A DNA stretch of 64,000 nt from Porticoccaceae bacterium (GTDB lineage: Bacteria > Pseudomonadota > Gammaproteobacteria > Pseudomonadales > Porticoccaceae), in NCBI GenBank assembly GCA_021773435.1, contig JAJFKC010000037.1, positions 1-64,000 of the forward strand. The letters run 5' to 3'. This document shows, in pieces, positions 1 through 8,215 of the stretch; within the stretch, counting starts at the first letter, position 1, and each line of letters opens with the position of its first letter. The translations under genes and the position numbers were made by a program. The notes beneath the pieces are model-generated. The model had not been told where the DNA came from. It worked only from the letters and a program-made list of their open reading frames with translations, and did not search any database.

Positions 1-10
1 TAGAGTGCAT

Positions 11-80
11 AAAGGCTGGCTCCTGAGCTTGAATCTAGTTTTGGTCAACCAAATTTTAGCTCGTTAGCCAGCCTCTTTTT
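11..80 (+). terminator. Long nested hairpin followed by a T-run
   Basis: Three nested inverted repeats are visible: GGCTGGCT/AGCCAGCC (14-21 with 66-73), GAGCT/AGCTC (25-29 with 58-62) and TTTGGT/ACCAAA (40-45 with 48-53). A T-run follows at 76-80. This looks like a rho-independent terminator for a plus-strand gene lying left of the window. The interrupted stem is longer than usual, so an attenuator or other structured RNA is possible. Confidence 0.45.
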
Positions 81-172
81 CCCTTAAACACAGCCTGTAT
101 TCAACGACTTAACTCTTAAGTAAGTGCCATTCAGGTCAGACACGTTGATCACAACAATATTTCTCCCAACCA

Positions 173-355
173 TCAATAATTATGGTTTAAAGCTAAACCA
201 TTTTGTCGTAACTCTGCTACCACCAGAGTTGTCTGCCTGCTATCAATCCCAGCGCCATGAATCCCACCCTTTTTCGCTCTGAGAACCCCAACGCCCAGCG
301 CTTTCGTCAAGGTGGCGGATTCAAGGGGAAACAAGGTCAGGTCGTGCATTGCCAT
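173..355 (-). CDS. Small hypothetical protein (60 aa)
   Basis: A 60-residue reading frame that I do not recognise. It lies about 100 bases downstream of the CoA transferase on the same strand. Its main support is a good Shine-Dalgarno sequence, GGGAGG, about 8 bases before the ATG. The protein is mildly basic with no signal peptide or membrane segment; the middle is glycine-rich (a GGIHGAGID stretch) and the C-terminal third looks amphipathic. It could be a real small protein of the same transcript or the remnant of a longer gene. No function is proposed. Confidence 0.35.
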   Translation of the reverse strand: MAMHDLTLFPLESATLTKALGVGVLRAKKGGIHGAGIDSRQTTLVVAELRQNGLALNHNY

Positions 356-457
356 ATTTTCATCCTCCCAAGTTCAGCAATCAAGTTCGCTGCCCCTTGA
401 TTGCTTGACCGGCGAGCTATCGATAGCACTGTATCAACGTTCGCAACCGCCAATCAC

Positions 458-1681
458 TTACCCCAGGCCAATAGCACCTTTTTCACCCAGCTCGCTAATA
501 GCCTTATCGTCATAACCCAGGTCGCGGAGGATTTCTTGACTGTTGGCACCAAGCTCGGGGCCTAGCCTGGCAGGCACTTTCGGCGAACCTTGCACCCAGA
601 AGGGGCTGTTGATTTGCTGACCCCGACCGGAGTTGTGACCTTCGACATCGATAATCATGTCGTTTAACAGTGCCTGGGGATCATCGATCACATCTTCAAA
701 GGTGGCGACTGCGCTAAATGTGATGGAATGATCCCTCAGCCGCTGACGCCACTCATCACAGTCCCGTGTAGCAAATACTTCTTTCAGAATAGGCCCTAGC
801 TCTCTGCCATGCTTATGGCGATCTCGGGTTTTTGCAAACCGGGCGTCTTCGGCCAGATCCGGACGTTCTATGGCCTTAACAAACTTCGGCCAGTTTTTAT
901 CTTCCTGTAAAACAATAATAGATAACCAGCGATGGTCTTTGGTCTGATAATGATTGACCAGGGCATTTCCCGGAGCAGCGGGTCGCATGCGTTTAGCCGG
1001 TGGAGCACCCGCCAGCACCCCGGACAAATTACTGGATCCGGCCCACAGGCCATTGGCCATCAAACTACTATATACCTTGGCCCCTTTACCGGTGCGCTCC
1101 CGCTGAAAAAGCCCGGTGACGATGGCTGCGTACAAGGTCATGGCACTGGGATGATCACCCATAGCCAATGCAGGCAGGGTCGGATCACTATCTTCAGTAC
1201 GAACAATATCCATCAGCCCGGTGCGCGCCCAATAGGCGTTGCCGTCGAAGCCTGGGGTGTTGGCATCATCGCCTTTCTCGCCGTAGCCAGTAATTTGTGC
1301 ATAAATAAGTTGGTTATTCCCTGGGGCCAGATCTTCGTGGCGAATTTTTAATCTTTCGAGCACTTTAGGGGGGAAATTGGTAATGAGCACGTCGGCGTCA
1401 CTGACCAGTTTTTTCAGCACTTCATAGCCTTCTTCTGATTTCAGATCCAGGGCGATACTACGCTTATTACGGTTGTCCTGTTGCCAGGCATAGGGGAAAT
1501 CGAGGGGCATAAAGGGAGGCCCCTTATGAGCGTGGCGAAGTGGATCGCCCGTGCCGGGTGTCTCCACCTTAATCACATCAGCACCGAAATCAGCCATGAT
1601 GGCACCGCAGCCGGGGCCAAAAATAAAGGTCGAAACTTCTATCACTTTAATGCCACTCAAAACAGCTTGTGCCTGGGTCAT
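458..1681 (-). CDS. CaiB/BaiF family III CoA transferase
   Basis: A 407-residue family III CoA transferase (formyl-CoA transferase / CaiB / BaiF type), which moves CoA between organic acids through an enzyme-bound aspartyl thioester. The family N-terminus is clear (GADVIKVETPGTGDPLR near 33-49), and the putative catalytic aspartate is Asp176 in AMGDHPSAM, followed by the usual RTGKG motif. Length is normal for the family. The ATG has GGAG about 11 bases upstream. The substrate cannot be read from sequence. It is the only clear member of its transcript apart from a possible small downstream gene, and a 20-bp direct repeat sits in its promoter region. Confidence 0.9.
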   Translation of the reverse strand: MTQAQAVLSGIKVIEVSTFIFGPGCGAIMADFGADVIKVETPGTGDPLRHAHKGPPFMPLDFPYAWQQDNRNKRSIALDLKSEEGYEVLKKLVSDADVLITNFPPKVLERLKIRHEDLAPGNNQLIYAQITGYGEKGDDANTPGFDGNAYWARTGLMDIVRTEDSDPTLPALAMGDHPSAMTLYAAIVTGLFQRERTGKGAKVYSSLMANGLWAGSSNLSGVLAGAPPAKRMRPAAPGNALVNHYQTKDHRWLSIIVLQEDKNWPKFVKAIERPDLAEDARFAKTRDRHKHGRELGPILKEVFATRDCDEWRQRLRDHSITFSAVATFEDVIDDPQALLNDMIIDVEGHNSGRGQQINSPFWVQGSPKVPARLGPELGANSQEILRDLGYDDKAISELGEKGAIGLG

Positions 1682-1709
1682 AACATTTATTCTCCGTGTC
1701 TAAAAATTG

Positions 1710-1749
1710 ATTTAGTTGTTCGAATTTTAATTTAGTCGTTTGAATTAAT
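1710..1749. repeat. Two tandem ~20-bp direct repeats upstream of the CoA transferase
   Basis: ATTTAGTTGTTCGAATTTTA (1710-1729) is followed immediately by ATTTAGTCGTTTGAATTAAT (1730-1749), with five mismatches. They lie 29-68 bases upstream of the minus-strand CoA transferase start, where a promoter or operator would be. A two-turn spacing of about 20 bp would suit two regulator dimers on one DNA face. Confidence 0.4.
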
Positions 1750-1801
1750 TGCTTGCTGACAGATTTAAGTGGCGGGTCTTATATCCCCACTAACTATCTG
1801 T

Positions 1802-2413
1802 TCAATTCGCGTTGGCCTTCAATGCCGCTTCCACCAATGGCAGTCGATCATTGCCAAAATACATATCATCACCATTAACAAGGATTGTAGGCGAACCAAA
1901 ACCGCCACGATCGATAAGTTCCTGGGTCGTGTCGCGCAAACGATCCTTGACATCGGCTTCGGTAATGCGCTTAAAAAACACTTGCTCATCGATGCCCACC
2001 TGGGTACAGATATCAGCCAGCACATCGCGTCGAGAAATATCTTTTAGATCACCCCAATAGGTTTCGAACAATGCCCGCGCGTAAGCGGGCAGCACGCCTT
2101 CATCCAGGGCCACAAAGGCTCCGCGCATACAATCCACTGCACGTACTGGAAAGACTTTTGGCCATGAGATACTAACGCCGCAAAATCTTGCCCAGTCCTG
2201 CAGGTCTTTATCACCATAAACGGTTTTAACTGGATGCGGATTAGCCCGCGCTTCGTAGATATCCTGATTTACTGCGTTAAACACCCCACCCACCAGAATG
2301 GGCCGCCATTGAATCTCAGTGCCGGTGCTTTCACAAAGCGCCTCTATGCGACTAAAGGCCAGATAGGTCCAGGGGCTGGAACAGTCAAAAAAGAATTCTA
2401 ATAATGTAGCCAT
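1802..2413 (-). CDS. DsbA-like 2-hydroxychromene-2-carboxylate isomerase family protein
   Basis: A 203-residue thioredoxin-fold protein of the DsbA / GST-kappa / HCCA isomerase group. The N-terminus FFFDCSSPWTYLAF carries the family active-site region (Cys11-Ser12-Ser13-Pro14), where characterised isomerases use a serine to bind glutathione. The C-terminal GGFGSPTILVNGDDMYFGNDR block is also typical, with the cis-Pro-type SPT turn. NahD-type members isomerise chromene carboxylates in naphthalene breakdown, but many homologues have other roles. It lies between the CoA transferase and a Nudix hydrolase on the same strand, which suits aromatic or acyl-CoA catabolism. Confidence 0.85.
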   Translation of the reverse strand: MATLLEFFFDCSSPWTYLAFSRIEALCESTGTEIQWRPILVGGVFNAVNQDIYEARANPHPVKTVYGDKDLQDWARFCGVSISWPKVFPVRAVDCMRGAFVALDEGVLPAYARALFETYWGDLKDISRRDVLADICTQVGIDEQVFFKRITEADVKDRLRDTTQELIDRGGFGSPTILVNGDDMYFGNDRLPLVEAALKANAN

Positions 2414-2468
2414 AACTTGCTCGCTTTTTGTCTAATACTTTTATCGATTTCCTTTTGCTTACTACCAA

Positions 2469-2552
2469 ATAACTAACTCTACGCATTTATTCCCAGGCGC
2501 TTACTTCTATGCGCTTACTTCTATGCACTTACTTCCAGGCACTTACTTCCAC
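2469..2552. repeat. Tandem 14-bp minisatellite over a stop codon
   Basis: Consecutive 14-bp units run from 2483 to 2552: GCATTTATTCCCAG, GCGCTTACTTCTAT (twice, identical), GCACTTACTTCCAG and GCACTTACTTCCAC. A more diverged copy may start at 2469. The last unit overlaps the final codons and TAA stop of the Nudix gene on the minus strand. There are no spacers, so it is a tandem repeat and not a CRISPR array. Confidence 0.8.
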
Positions 2553-3166
2553 GCAAAGACCGGCTGCTCGAAATGATCAACCCGGGTATGTCGCCCATGC
2601 AAACAAACCTCTCGAAATTGAAACATCACCGCAGCAGTGGGTGCATGGATGAAATTATCCTCGACCAGCAAACGAATAACGGGGCGATCACTTTCGGGAA
2701 TATCCAGAAACTCTGGCGAGTCTGACCTATTTAATTCACTAAAGCTGACCAGATGTATAGATTCCACTTCATCGGGATTCGCTGTCATGGCCGCATCAAT
2801 ACCAGCCCAGACCACCACTGGTGTAATCAGATAGCCTGAGCGGGTCTGGTAATCATCGAGCACGCCCAACACGTTTTTGGGTGGCAAATGCAGGTCAATC
2901 TCTTCGTGCATTTCTCGCAGTACTGCGTCCACCGGGGTCTCGCCCTCATCGATACGACCACCAGGCAAGGCCCATTGACCTTTGTGGGCACGCAATTTTG
3001 ACGAGCGCCGAGTCAATACAATGGCACCCTCCCCCTGATCAGTGGCCACCATTACCAGCCCGACCGCAGCATGTTTCAAGCCTTCATCCGACTGATTTTG
3101 CGCGGGGAAGCTCACCACTCGGTCCTGCAGGACCTGCCTTAATTGCGTATTTAACTGATATTCCAA
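2543..3166 (-). CDS. Nudix hydrolase, CoA pyrophosphatase (NudL)-like
   Basis: A 207-residue Nudix hydrolase. The Nudix box runs from Gly70 to Leu92 (GRIDEGETP...REMHEEI) with the metal-binding REMHEE at 84-89; the usual glycine after EE is replaced by Asp91. The preceding LTRRSSKLRAHKGQWALPGG resembles the CoA pyrophosphatase (NudL/CoAse) subgroup, which cuts CoA and CoA esters to 4'-phosphopantetheine derivatives. That role fits neighbours that handle acyl-CoAs. The gene ends inside a tandem 14-bp repeat, so its last residues may differ between strains. Other Nudix substrates are possible. Confidence 0.8.
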   Translation of the reverse strand: MEYQLNTQLRQVLQDRVVSFPAQNQSDEGLKHAAVGLVMVATDQGEGAIVLTRRSSKLRAHKGQWALPGGRIDEGETPVDAVLREMHEEIDLHLPPKNVLGVLDDYQTRSGYLITPVVVWAGIDAAMTANPDEVESIHLVSFSELNRSDSPEFLDIPESDRPVIRLLVEDNFIHAPTAAVMFQFREVCLHGRHTRVDHFEQPVFAWK

Positions 3167-3296
3167 GTTCCGTCCTCTGCCATCGCCTGCTTTTGACTTA
3201 CGGGCCGCTGGATAAAATATACTCGCTCAAAGCGTTCGCGCCAAACATTAAACTCAGCCTATACTGAAGCCAACCAAAATACACAGGGGCTTTACG

Positions 3297-4556
3297 ATGA
3301 ACAACCAACAACTCAAGCATGTTCTCGACGGCTACAAAGTACTGGACTTCACCCATGCCCTGGCTGGGCCGACCGCCACCAGAATGATGGTGGAGATGGG
3401 TGCCGAGGTGATCAAGGTCGAAATTCCGCCAGTGGGCGATATGACCCACTCTTTCCCCATCGTTCGCAATAAGCGCAGTGCCTTTTATATCCAGCAGAAT
3501 CGCGGCAAGAAAAGCCTGTTTATCGACGTTAAAAAACCCGAAGGTCTGGCCATCATCAAGGAGATGATCAAAGACGTCGATGTACTGGTACAAAATTTCG
3601 CGCCCGGTGCCATCGGCCGTATGGGTCTGGACTACGAGACTGTATCCGCTATAAACCCCGGCCTCGTGATGTGCTCAATCTCGGCCTTTGGCCAGACCGG
3701 GCCACTGGCCGAGCGACCGGGCTACGACTTTATCGCCCAGGCAATCGCCGGAGTTACCCATGTTAACGGGGAGCCAGATCGACCACCGTCGATACCGGGT
3801 CTGGGTATCGGTGATGTTATGACCGGTGTACACGGGCTAGGCGCTATTGCCTGCGCATTGTTATACCGAGAAAAAACTGGCCGAGGTCAGCATCTCGATA
3901 TCTCCCTGCTAGATAGTTATTACCATTGCCATGATCTCAACGTCGCTCTATATAGTGCGTCTGACGGCAAGATCAACCCAACTCGCAACGGCTCGCACGT
4001 TGCTGCAGGCGCGCCCCTGGGTATTTTCAATGGCAAAGATCCCGATGAGTATGTCGCCATCGCCTGCGCCACCAACCGACAATGGCGACAATTGTGTTCC
4101 GCTATGGATAGAGAAGACCTGGCTCGGCATCCGGAATATGCTGACAACAGGGATCGAGTGCCTAAACGGAACGAAATTATGGGACTTATCAATGACTGGA
4201 TTGCCAGCCACAAAACCACTGCCGATGCCCTGGCAAAATTCGACGAATATCGCGTGCCCTACGCCCCGGTGCTGGATATTGGCCAGACCGTTAATCATCC
4301 CCATCATCGCGCGCGTGGTACCGTTCGCACCATCAAGGATGACGAGTTTGGTGATTTCGAGGCTCCGGGCTTTCCCTTTCGGTTTTCAGATTTTCCCGAA
4401 CAGCTTGATCTTAAGGCACCCCATCGCGGTGATCACAATGGCGAATTAATGACCGAATATCTACATATGTCAGATACCGAAATAAAAGCCCTTGAAGAGC
4501 AAGGTATTCTGGTTACCGAACAGACCAAGCATCTGGCTAAACAACAGGCCTCATAA
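3297..4556 (+). CDS. CaiB/BaiF family III CoA transferase
   Basis: A 419-residue family III CoA transferase, paralogous to the one at the left end. Family signatures include LAGPTATRMMVEMGAEVIKVE (22-42) and FGQTGPLAERPGYDF (131-145). The putative catalytic residue is Asp173 in GLGIGDVMTGVHG, and RTGRGQ-type residues follow. A likely RBS (AGGGG) precedes the ATG, and a TATACT -10-like hexamer lies at 3260. It starts a plus-strand run with a crotonase and an MDR reductase, which suggests activation of an organic acid to its CoA ester followed by hydration and reduction. Donor and acceptor are unknown. Confidence 0.9.
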   Translation: MNNQQLKHVLDGYKVLDFTHALAGPTATRMMVEMGAEVIKVEIPPVGDMTHSFPIVRNKRSAFYIQQNRGKKSLFIDVKKPEGLAIIKEMIKDVDVLVQNFAPGAIGRMGLDYETVSAINPGLVMCSISAFGQTGPLAERPGYDFIAQAIAGVTHVNGEPDRPPSIPGLGIGDVMTGVHGLGAIACALLYREKTGRGQHLDISLLDSYYHCHDLNVALYSASDGKINPTRNGSHVAAGAPLGIFNGKDPDEYVAIACATNRQWRQLCSAMDREDLARHPEYADNRDRVPKRNEIMGLINDWIASHKTTADALAKFDEYRVPYAPVLDIGQTVNHPHHRARGTVRTIKDDEFGDFEAPGFPFRFSDFPEQLDLKAPHRGDHNGELMTEYLHMSDTEIKALEEQGILVTEQTKHLAKQQAS

Positions 4557-4652
4557 GACTCTGCCTTACCGGACTAATTTTACCGAGCTGTTTTAACAAC
4601 CTATAAACACGGGCTATAAGCCAGCTAATTACCCGCGACAGGAGTAGACACT

Positions 4653-5396
4653 ATGGCTGATAAAGCCGACAGCACCGTAAAAAATACAACGATCACCATA
4701 AAAGATGAAGGCGCGATACGTTATTTAACACTCAATCGACCGGACAAACTTAATGCCATGAATCAAGTCCTGGATGATGAATTGTCGGCGGCACTGAGCG
4801 CTGCTGACCAGGACTCCGATGTCTCCGTGATAGTGATCGCTGGTGAAGGCCGTGCCTTCAGTGCTGGTGCCGATTTGTCTGATATGGGAGAGTCGCCCTC
4901 GTCGCGAGACATTGCTGACAGCATTAATCATAGCATCGGTTTTTATCAACAGATGGTTAGCCTCAATACGCCGATGATTGCCGCCGTCCACGGTTACGCC
5001 CTGGGTGGTGGCTGCAATCTCGCCATCAGTTGCGATATGGTCGTCGCTGCGGATAACGCCGTGTTTGGTTACCCAGAAGTCAAACTAGGCATGGCCGCAG
5101 CGGGGGTTTCGCCAACACTGGTGCATCAAATTGGTCGCAAGGCGGCTTTTGAACTACTTGTGCTATGTGAAAATATCAATGCCGAAAAGGCTCTGGAATT
5201 TGGCATGATCAATCGCGTTGTCGCCCCAGATAAATTGCTGGATACAGCCGCTGAAATCGCCCAACAACTGGCCAGCTATGATCACGATGCGCTGTGGTTG
5301 ACCAAACAATTAATTCGACGCTGTGCGGATATGCCACTACCTAGCGCGCTCGAGCTAGGTCGTGATATTGGCCTCGCCGCAGGCATGTACAAGTAA
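4653..5396 (+). CDS. Enoyl-CoA hydratase/isomerase (crotonase) family
   Basis: A 247-residue crotonase-fold enzyme. The oxyanion-hole segments are FSAGADLSD (69-77) and HGYALGGGCN (113-122). Glu142 (YPEVKLG) and Glu167 (AAFELL) align with the two catalytic glutamates of true hydratases, so hydration of an enoyl-CoA is plausible. GACAGGAG lies just before the ATG. It is the second gene of the plus-strand run between the CoA transferase and the MDR reductase, 96 and 31 bases away respectively. Chain length and exact substrate are not evident. Confidence 0.88.
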   Translation: MADKADSTVKNTTITIKDEGAIRYLTLNRPDKLNAMNQVLDDELSAALSAADQDSDVSVIVIAGEGRAFSAGADLSDMGESPSSRDIADSINHSIGFYQQMVSLNTPMIAAVHGYALGGGCNLAISCDMVVAADNAVFGYPEVKLGMAAAGVSPTLVHQIGRKAAFELLVLCENINAEKALEFGMINRVVAPDKLLDTAAEIAQQLASYDHDALWLTKQLIRRCADMPLPSALELGRDIGLAAGMYK

Positions 5397-5427
5397 TTAA
5401 TACAAAAGACAAACAGAGAACGCCAAT

Positions 5428-6432
5428 ATGAAAGCTTACGAAATCAACACCAAAGGCATCGATGCTCTCGCCCTGGTAGAACGAGATTCTGTTGCTCTAG
5501 AGCCTGGTCAAGTGCGCGTGCGAATAAAAGCATCCTCCTTAAATTACCGGGATTTGCTCACCGTGATGTACGGCGGTATGGGTGGCAAGCTGCCGCTTAT
5601 CCCCAATTCCGATGGCTGTGGTGAAATTATCGAAACCGGCTCGGAAGTGACCCGCTTTAAAACCGGTGACCGGGTGATTACCACCTTCTTCCAACGCTGG
5701 CTCGACGGTGATATCAGCGCAAATGTTATGCGCAGCTCGCTGGGTGGAGCCATAGACGGCGTGCTGGCAGAAGAAGTGGTGCTCGACGAGCTGGGTGTTG
5801 TCGCCCTGCCCGAGCACATGAGTTTTGAAGAAGGCGCAACACTTTCCTGCGCGGCACTCACCGCCTGGCAATCGATGGTCGTTAAAGGTGGTGTTAAAGC
5901 CGGCGATATTGTATTGGCCCTCGGCACTGGTGGCGTATCCATTTTCGCCCTTCAACTGGCGGTGATGCATGGTGCGCAGGTCATCATCACGTCCAGCAGC
6001 GATGAAAAACTTGAACGCGCCAAAGCGCTCGGTGCCTGGCAGACCATCAACTACAACTCCGACCCCGAGTGGGAGAAAACTGTCCTTAAGTTAACTGACG
6101 GCCTGGGAGTGGATCAGGTGCTTGAAGTCGGCGGTGCGGGGACCCTGGAAAAATCCCTTACCGCTACTCGTTTCGGCGGCATGGTTGGTCTGATCGGAAT
6201 TTTGTCCGGTATTGGCGGGGCAGTGAATCCAGATGCCATACTGCGCAAGTCTATTAACTTGCAGGGCATTTATGTCGGCAGCCGCGCCATGTTTGAGGAT
6301 ATGAACCGTGCGCTGTCAGCCCATCAAACCAAACCTATTATCGATCAGACCTTTGATTTTGATAACGCCCAGGATGCCTATCGTTGCCTGGAGCAACAGG
6401 GGCATTTTGGTAAGGTGGTGATTCGTTACTAA
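5428..6432 (+). CDS. MDR-family NAD(P)-dependent reductase (quinone oxidoreductase-like)
   Basis: A 334-residue medium-chain dehydrogenase/reductase. A GroES-like N-terminal half is followed by a Rossmann half with LALGTGGVSIFALQLA (163-178). The cysteine and histidine ligands of zinc alcohol dehydrogenases are missing, so this belongs with zinc-free quinone or enoyl reductase types and not with classical alcohol dehydrogenases. It is the last gene of the CoA transferase-crotonase run and converges with a cupin gene 37 bases away. A reductive step on an unsaturated acyl or carbonyl compound is the simplest reading. Confidence 0.85.
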   Translation: MKAYEINTKGIDALALVERDSVALEPGQVRVRIKASSLNYRDLLTVMYGGMGGKLPLIPNSDGCGEIIETGSEVTRFKTGDRVITTFFQRWLDGDISANVMRSSLGGAIDGVLAEEVVLDELGVVALPEHMSFEEGATLSCAALTAWQSMVVKGGVKAGDIVLALGTGGVSIFALQLAVMHGAQVIITSSSDEKLERAKALGAWQTINYNSDPEWEKTVLKLTDGLGVDQVLEVGGAGTLEKSLTATRFGGMVGLIGILSGIGGAVNPDAILRKSINLQGIYVGSRAMFEDMNRALSAHQTKPIIDQTFDFDNAQDAYRCLEQQGHFGKVVIRY

Positions 6433-6469
6433 GTTGATAGCCACAAACTAAAAAAAGTGTTGGCTTGCA

Positions 6470-6814
6470 CTAATTGAGTTCGGCCGGGTCAAGATTGTAA
6501 TCCGCCTCAAGAGTGGACGGATCGACCGCCAGGCCAGCAATTATTTTAACGCCCGTGCATTGTTCAGAATGTACGGCCCGCGGTGGACCGATAACTCTTG
6601 CACCAGGGCCACATTCATAACTTATCCCGCTAGCCACATCAGTGATATTAATCTGACCTTCTAAAATATAGGTCTGTGCATAAAAGTTGTGCCAGTGGGG
6701 GGCTACTTCTCCTGGTTCGAGTTCCGCCTCAAAAGTCCAGAGATTAGCGGCTTCGATTTCTTCGATAGCCTGCTCCTTAGTCGTAAATGCGTTTTCAGTG
6801 ACGATTAAAGCCAT
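6470..6814 (-). CDS. Small cupin-domain protein
   Basis: A 114-residue single-domain cupin. The metal site is suggested by PHWHNFYAQTYILEG, with His40 and His42 and Gln47 in the usual Glu/Gln position, and by His82 in the second cupin motif. Small cupins of this kind may be isomerases, dioxygenases or non-enzymatic sensors, and nothing here decides which. It lies just downstream of a crotonase on the same strand (46-base gap), so the two may share a transcript; it converges with the MDR reductase. Confidence 0.75.
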   Translation of the reverse strand: MALIVTENAFTTKEQAIEEIEAANLWTFEAELEPGEVAPHWHNFYAQTYILEGQINITDVASGISYECGPGARVIGPPRAVHSEQCTGVKIIAGLAVDPSTLEADYNLDPAELN

Positions 6815-6860
6815 GGTCGTCTCCTATTGGTTTACTCTCAAAAACTAGTCTATTTTTGGA

Positions 6861-7670
6861 TCATTTTTTTAGTAAGGGAGCCATCATGCGCTGGGGTTCG
6901 TCAGTTTCATAGGCTGCGGCCAGGTAATCAATACCCAACGTTATACCCTCTGAAGGACTGAGGTTTTCCCAGGCATTAATCAATTCTTTCTGGGCTCGCA
7001 CTGCAATTGGCCCGGCAGCGACAATTTGAGCGACTCGTAATTCGACAGCTTCATCCAGCTCACCTTCGTCGACCAGGGTGTCGATAAAACCCATGGCCTG
7101 ACCTTCATCGGCATTATAATTAGCGCTGGTCAATAGCATCTCGCGGGTCTTACCCCAGCCTATCAACATGGGCAACAGGGCTGCTTCGATGACCGAGGGT
7201 AAACCCACTTTAACTTCGGGCATACCGAAAATCACTGAGCTGTCGGCAACACGAAAATCACAGGATGCAGCCAGCTCAACCCCCGCACCGAGGCAATAGC
7301 CTTTCATGCGTGCAATCACTGGCACCGGACAATCCCGTACCGCCTGGCAGGCAAGGTGTAAGCGAGTAATAAATTCCCGTCCGGTTTGCGGCGTCAGCCC
7401 ATCCAGCTCTGGCAAAAATGCGCCGCCAACGAAGGCGCGCTCACCTACACCGCTAATCACCACAACACGCAGCTGGTCATTGGCTTTTAGCTCAGCAAAT
7501 ATCTCTCCTAGATCAGCCATCATGGCACTGCCGATGGCATTCATTTTTTTCGGGTGGCCCACTTCTATCCAGGCGACTTCACCGCCGCACTCGCGGGTTT
7601 CGATGCGACAGGTAGCACTGCTGTTGTCGTCCGGGTGCTTATCGACCTGGCTGTTATTATGCTTTGTCAT
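6861..7670 (-). CDS. Enoyl-CoA hydratase/isomerase (crotonase) family
   Basis: A 269-residue crotonase with an N-terminal extension of about 20 polar residues. Oxyanion-hole segments are FVGGAFLPEL (80-89) and MKGYCLGAGVELA (122-134). Glu152 (MPEVKVG) and Glu177 (TREMLL) match the catalytic glutamate positions. FVGGAFLPE differs from the usual FSAGADL, so substrate geometry may differ from textbook hydratases. It is divergent from the SnoaL-like gene, and the intergenic region contains a 15-bp palindrome that could control both. Confidence 0.87.
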   Translation of the reverse strand: MTKHNNSQVDKHPDDNSSATCRIETRECGGEVAWIEVGHPKKMNAIGSAMMADLGEIFAELKANDQLRVVVISGVGERAFVGGAFLPELDGLTPQTGREFITRLHLACQAVRDCPVPVIARMKGYCLGAGVELAASCDFRVADSSVIFGMPEVKVGLPSVIEAALLPMLIGWGKTREMLLTSANYNADEGQAMGFIDTLVDEGELDEAVELRVAQIVAAGPIAVRAQKELINAWENLSPSEGITLGIDYLAAAYETDEPQRMMAPLLKK

Positions 7671-7725
7671 TTAGGTTTCTTTATAAGGCAATATGTTATT
7701 AGTATAGCGAACATTTAATGGTTCT

Positions 7726-7740
7726 AATTTGAATCAAATT
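7726..7740. promoter_or_regulatory. 15-bp perfect palindrome in a divergent promoter region
   Basis: AATTTGA-A-TCAAATT is a perfect 7+1+7 inverted repeat between the minus-strand crotonase and the plus-strand SnoaL-like gene (25-39 bases before the latter's ATG). It looks like an operator for a dimeric regulator. No regulator gene is adjacent. Confidence 0.4.
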
Positions 7741-7764
7741 CTAAAACAGTTTGCGATCTAAATT

Positions 7765-8178
7765 ATGAATGACAGCGAAGAAGCCCTGTTTTGTAACGAT
7801 GCCTTTTATCAGGCCTTTTTAAGTCGCGACATTAGCGCCATGAATAATACCTGGGCCAAAAATGCAGCCTTGCTTTGTATTCATCCGGGTGGTCAGGCTT
7901 TAACGGGCCGCGAAGATGTAATCACCAGCTGGCAGAATATCATTGCCCATAACACCTGCCCACGAATTATGCACAAAGTTGATCAGATCACTCTTTATGA
8001 GGGGATGGTGTTGATTACCTGCTACGAGTGGGATGAGCGTCAACCGGATCACTTTCTATTAGCCACCAACGGTTTTGTGAGGGAGGAAGGTCGTTACCGA
8101 ATGGTCTTCCATCAGGCGGGGCCGACACCGATTGGGCCGGTTGAAACGGATACCGAAGTGGAAAAACCCGTACATTAA
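7765..8178 (+). CDS. SnoaL-like / NTF2-fold protein
   Basis: A 137-residue protein with the NTF2-like layout of SnoaL/DUF4440 proteins: an N-terminal helical part (FCNDAFYQAFLSRDISAMNNTW), an IHPGG turn near residue 40, then a curved sheet ending in the WRMVFHQAG-like segment YRMVFHQAGPTP. Members range from ketosteroid-isomerase-like enzymes to ligand-binding proteins. No catalytic assignment is possible. It is a single gene, divergent from the crotonase and convergent with the tartrate-dehydrogenase-like gene. Confidence 0.75.
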   Translation: MNDSEEALFCNDAFYQAFLSRDISAMNNTWAKNAALLCIHPGGQALTGREDVITSWQNIIAHNTCPRIMHKVDQITLYEGMVLITCYEWDERQPDHFLLATNGFVREEGRYRMVFHQAGPTPIGPVETDTEVEKPVH

Positions 8179-8215
8179 GACCAATGTATCAGGTCTGTAT
8201 TGTATGGAGTGTCGC

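Noticed and set aside
2469-2552. Regularly repeated units suggesting a CRISPR array
   Set aside because: Units follow each other directly with no spacers and no cas genes are nearby; it is a short tandem repeat.
3198-3593. 131-codon minus-strand frame
   Set aside because: It lies antisense to the start of a clear CoA transferase gene and shows no family features.
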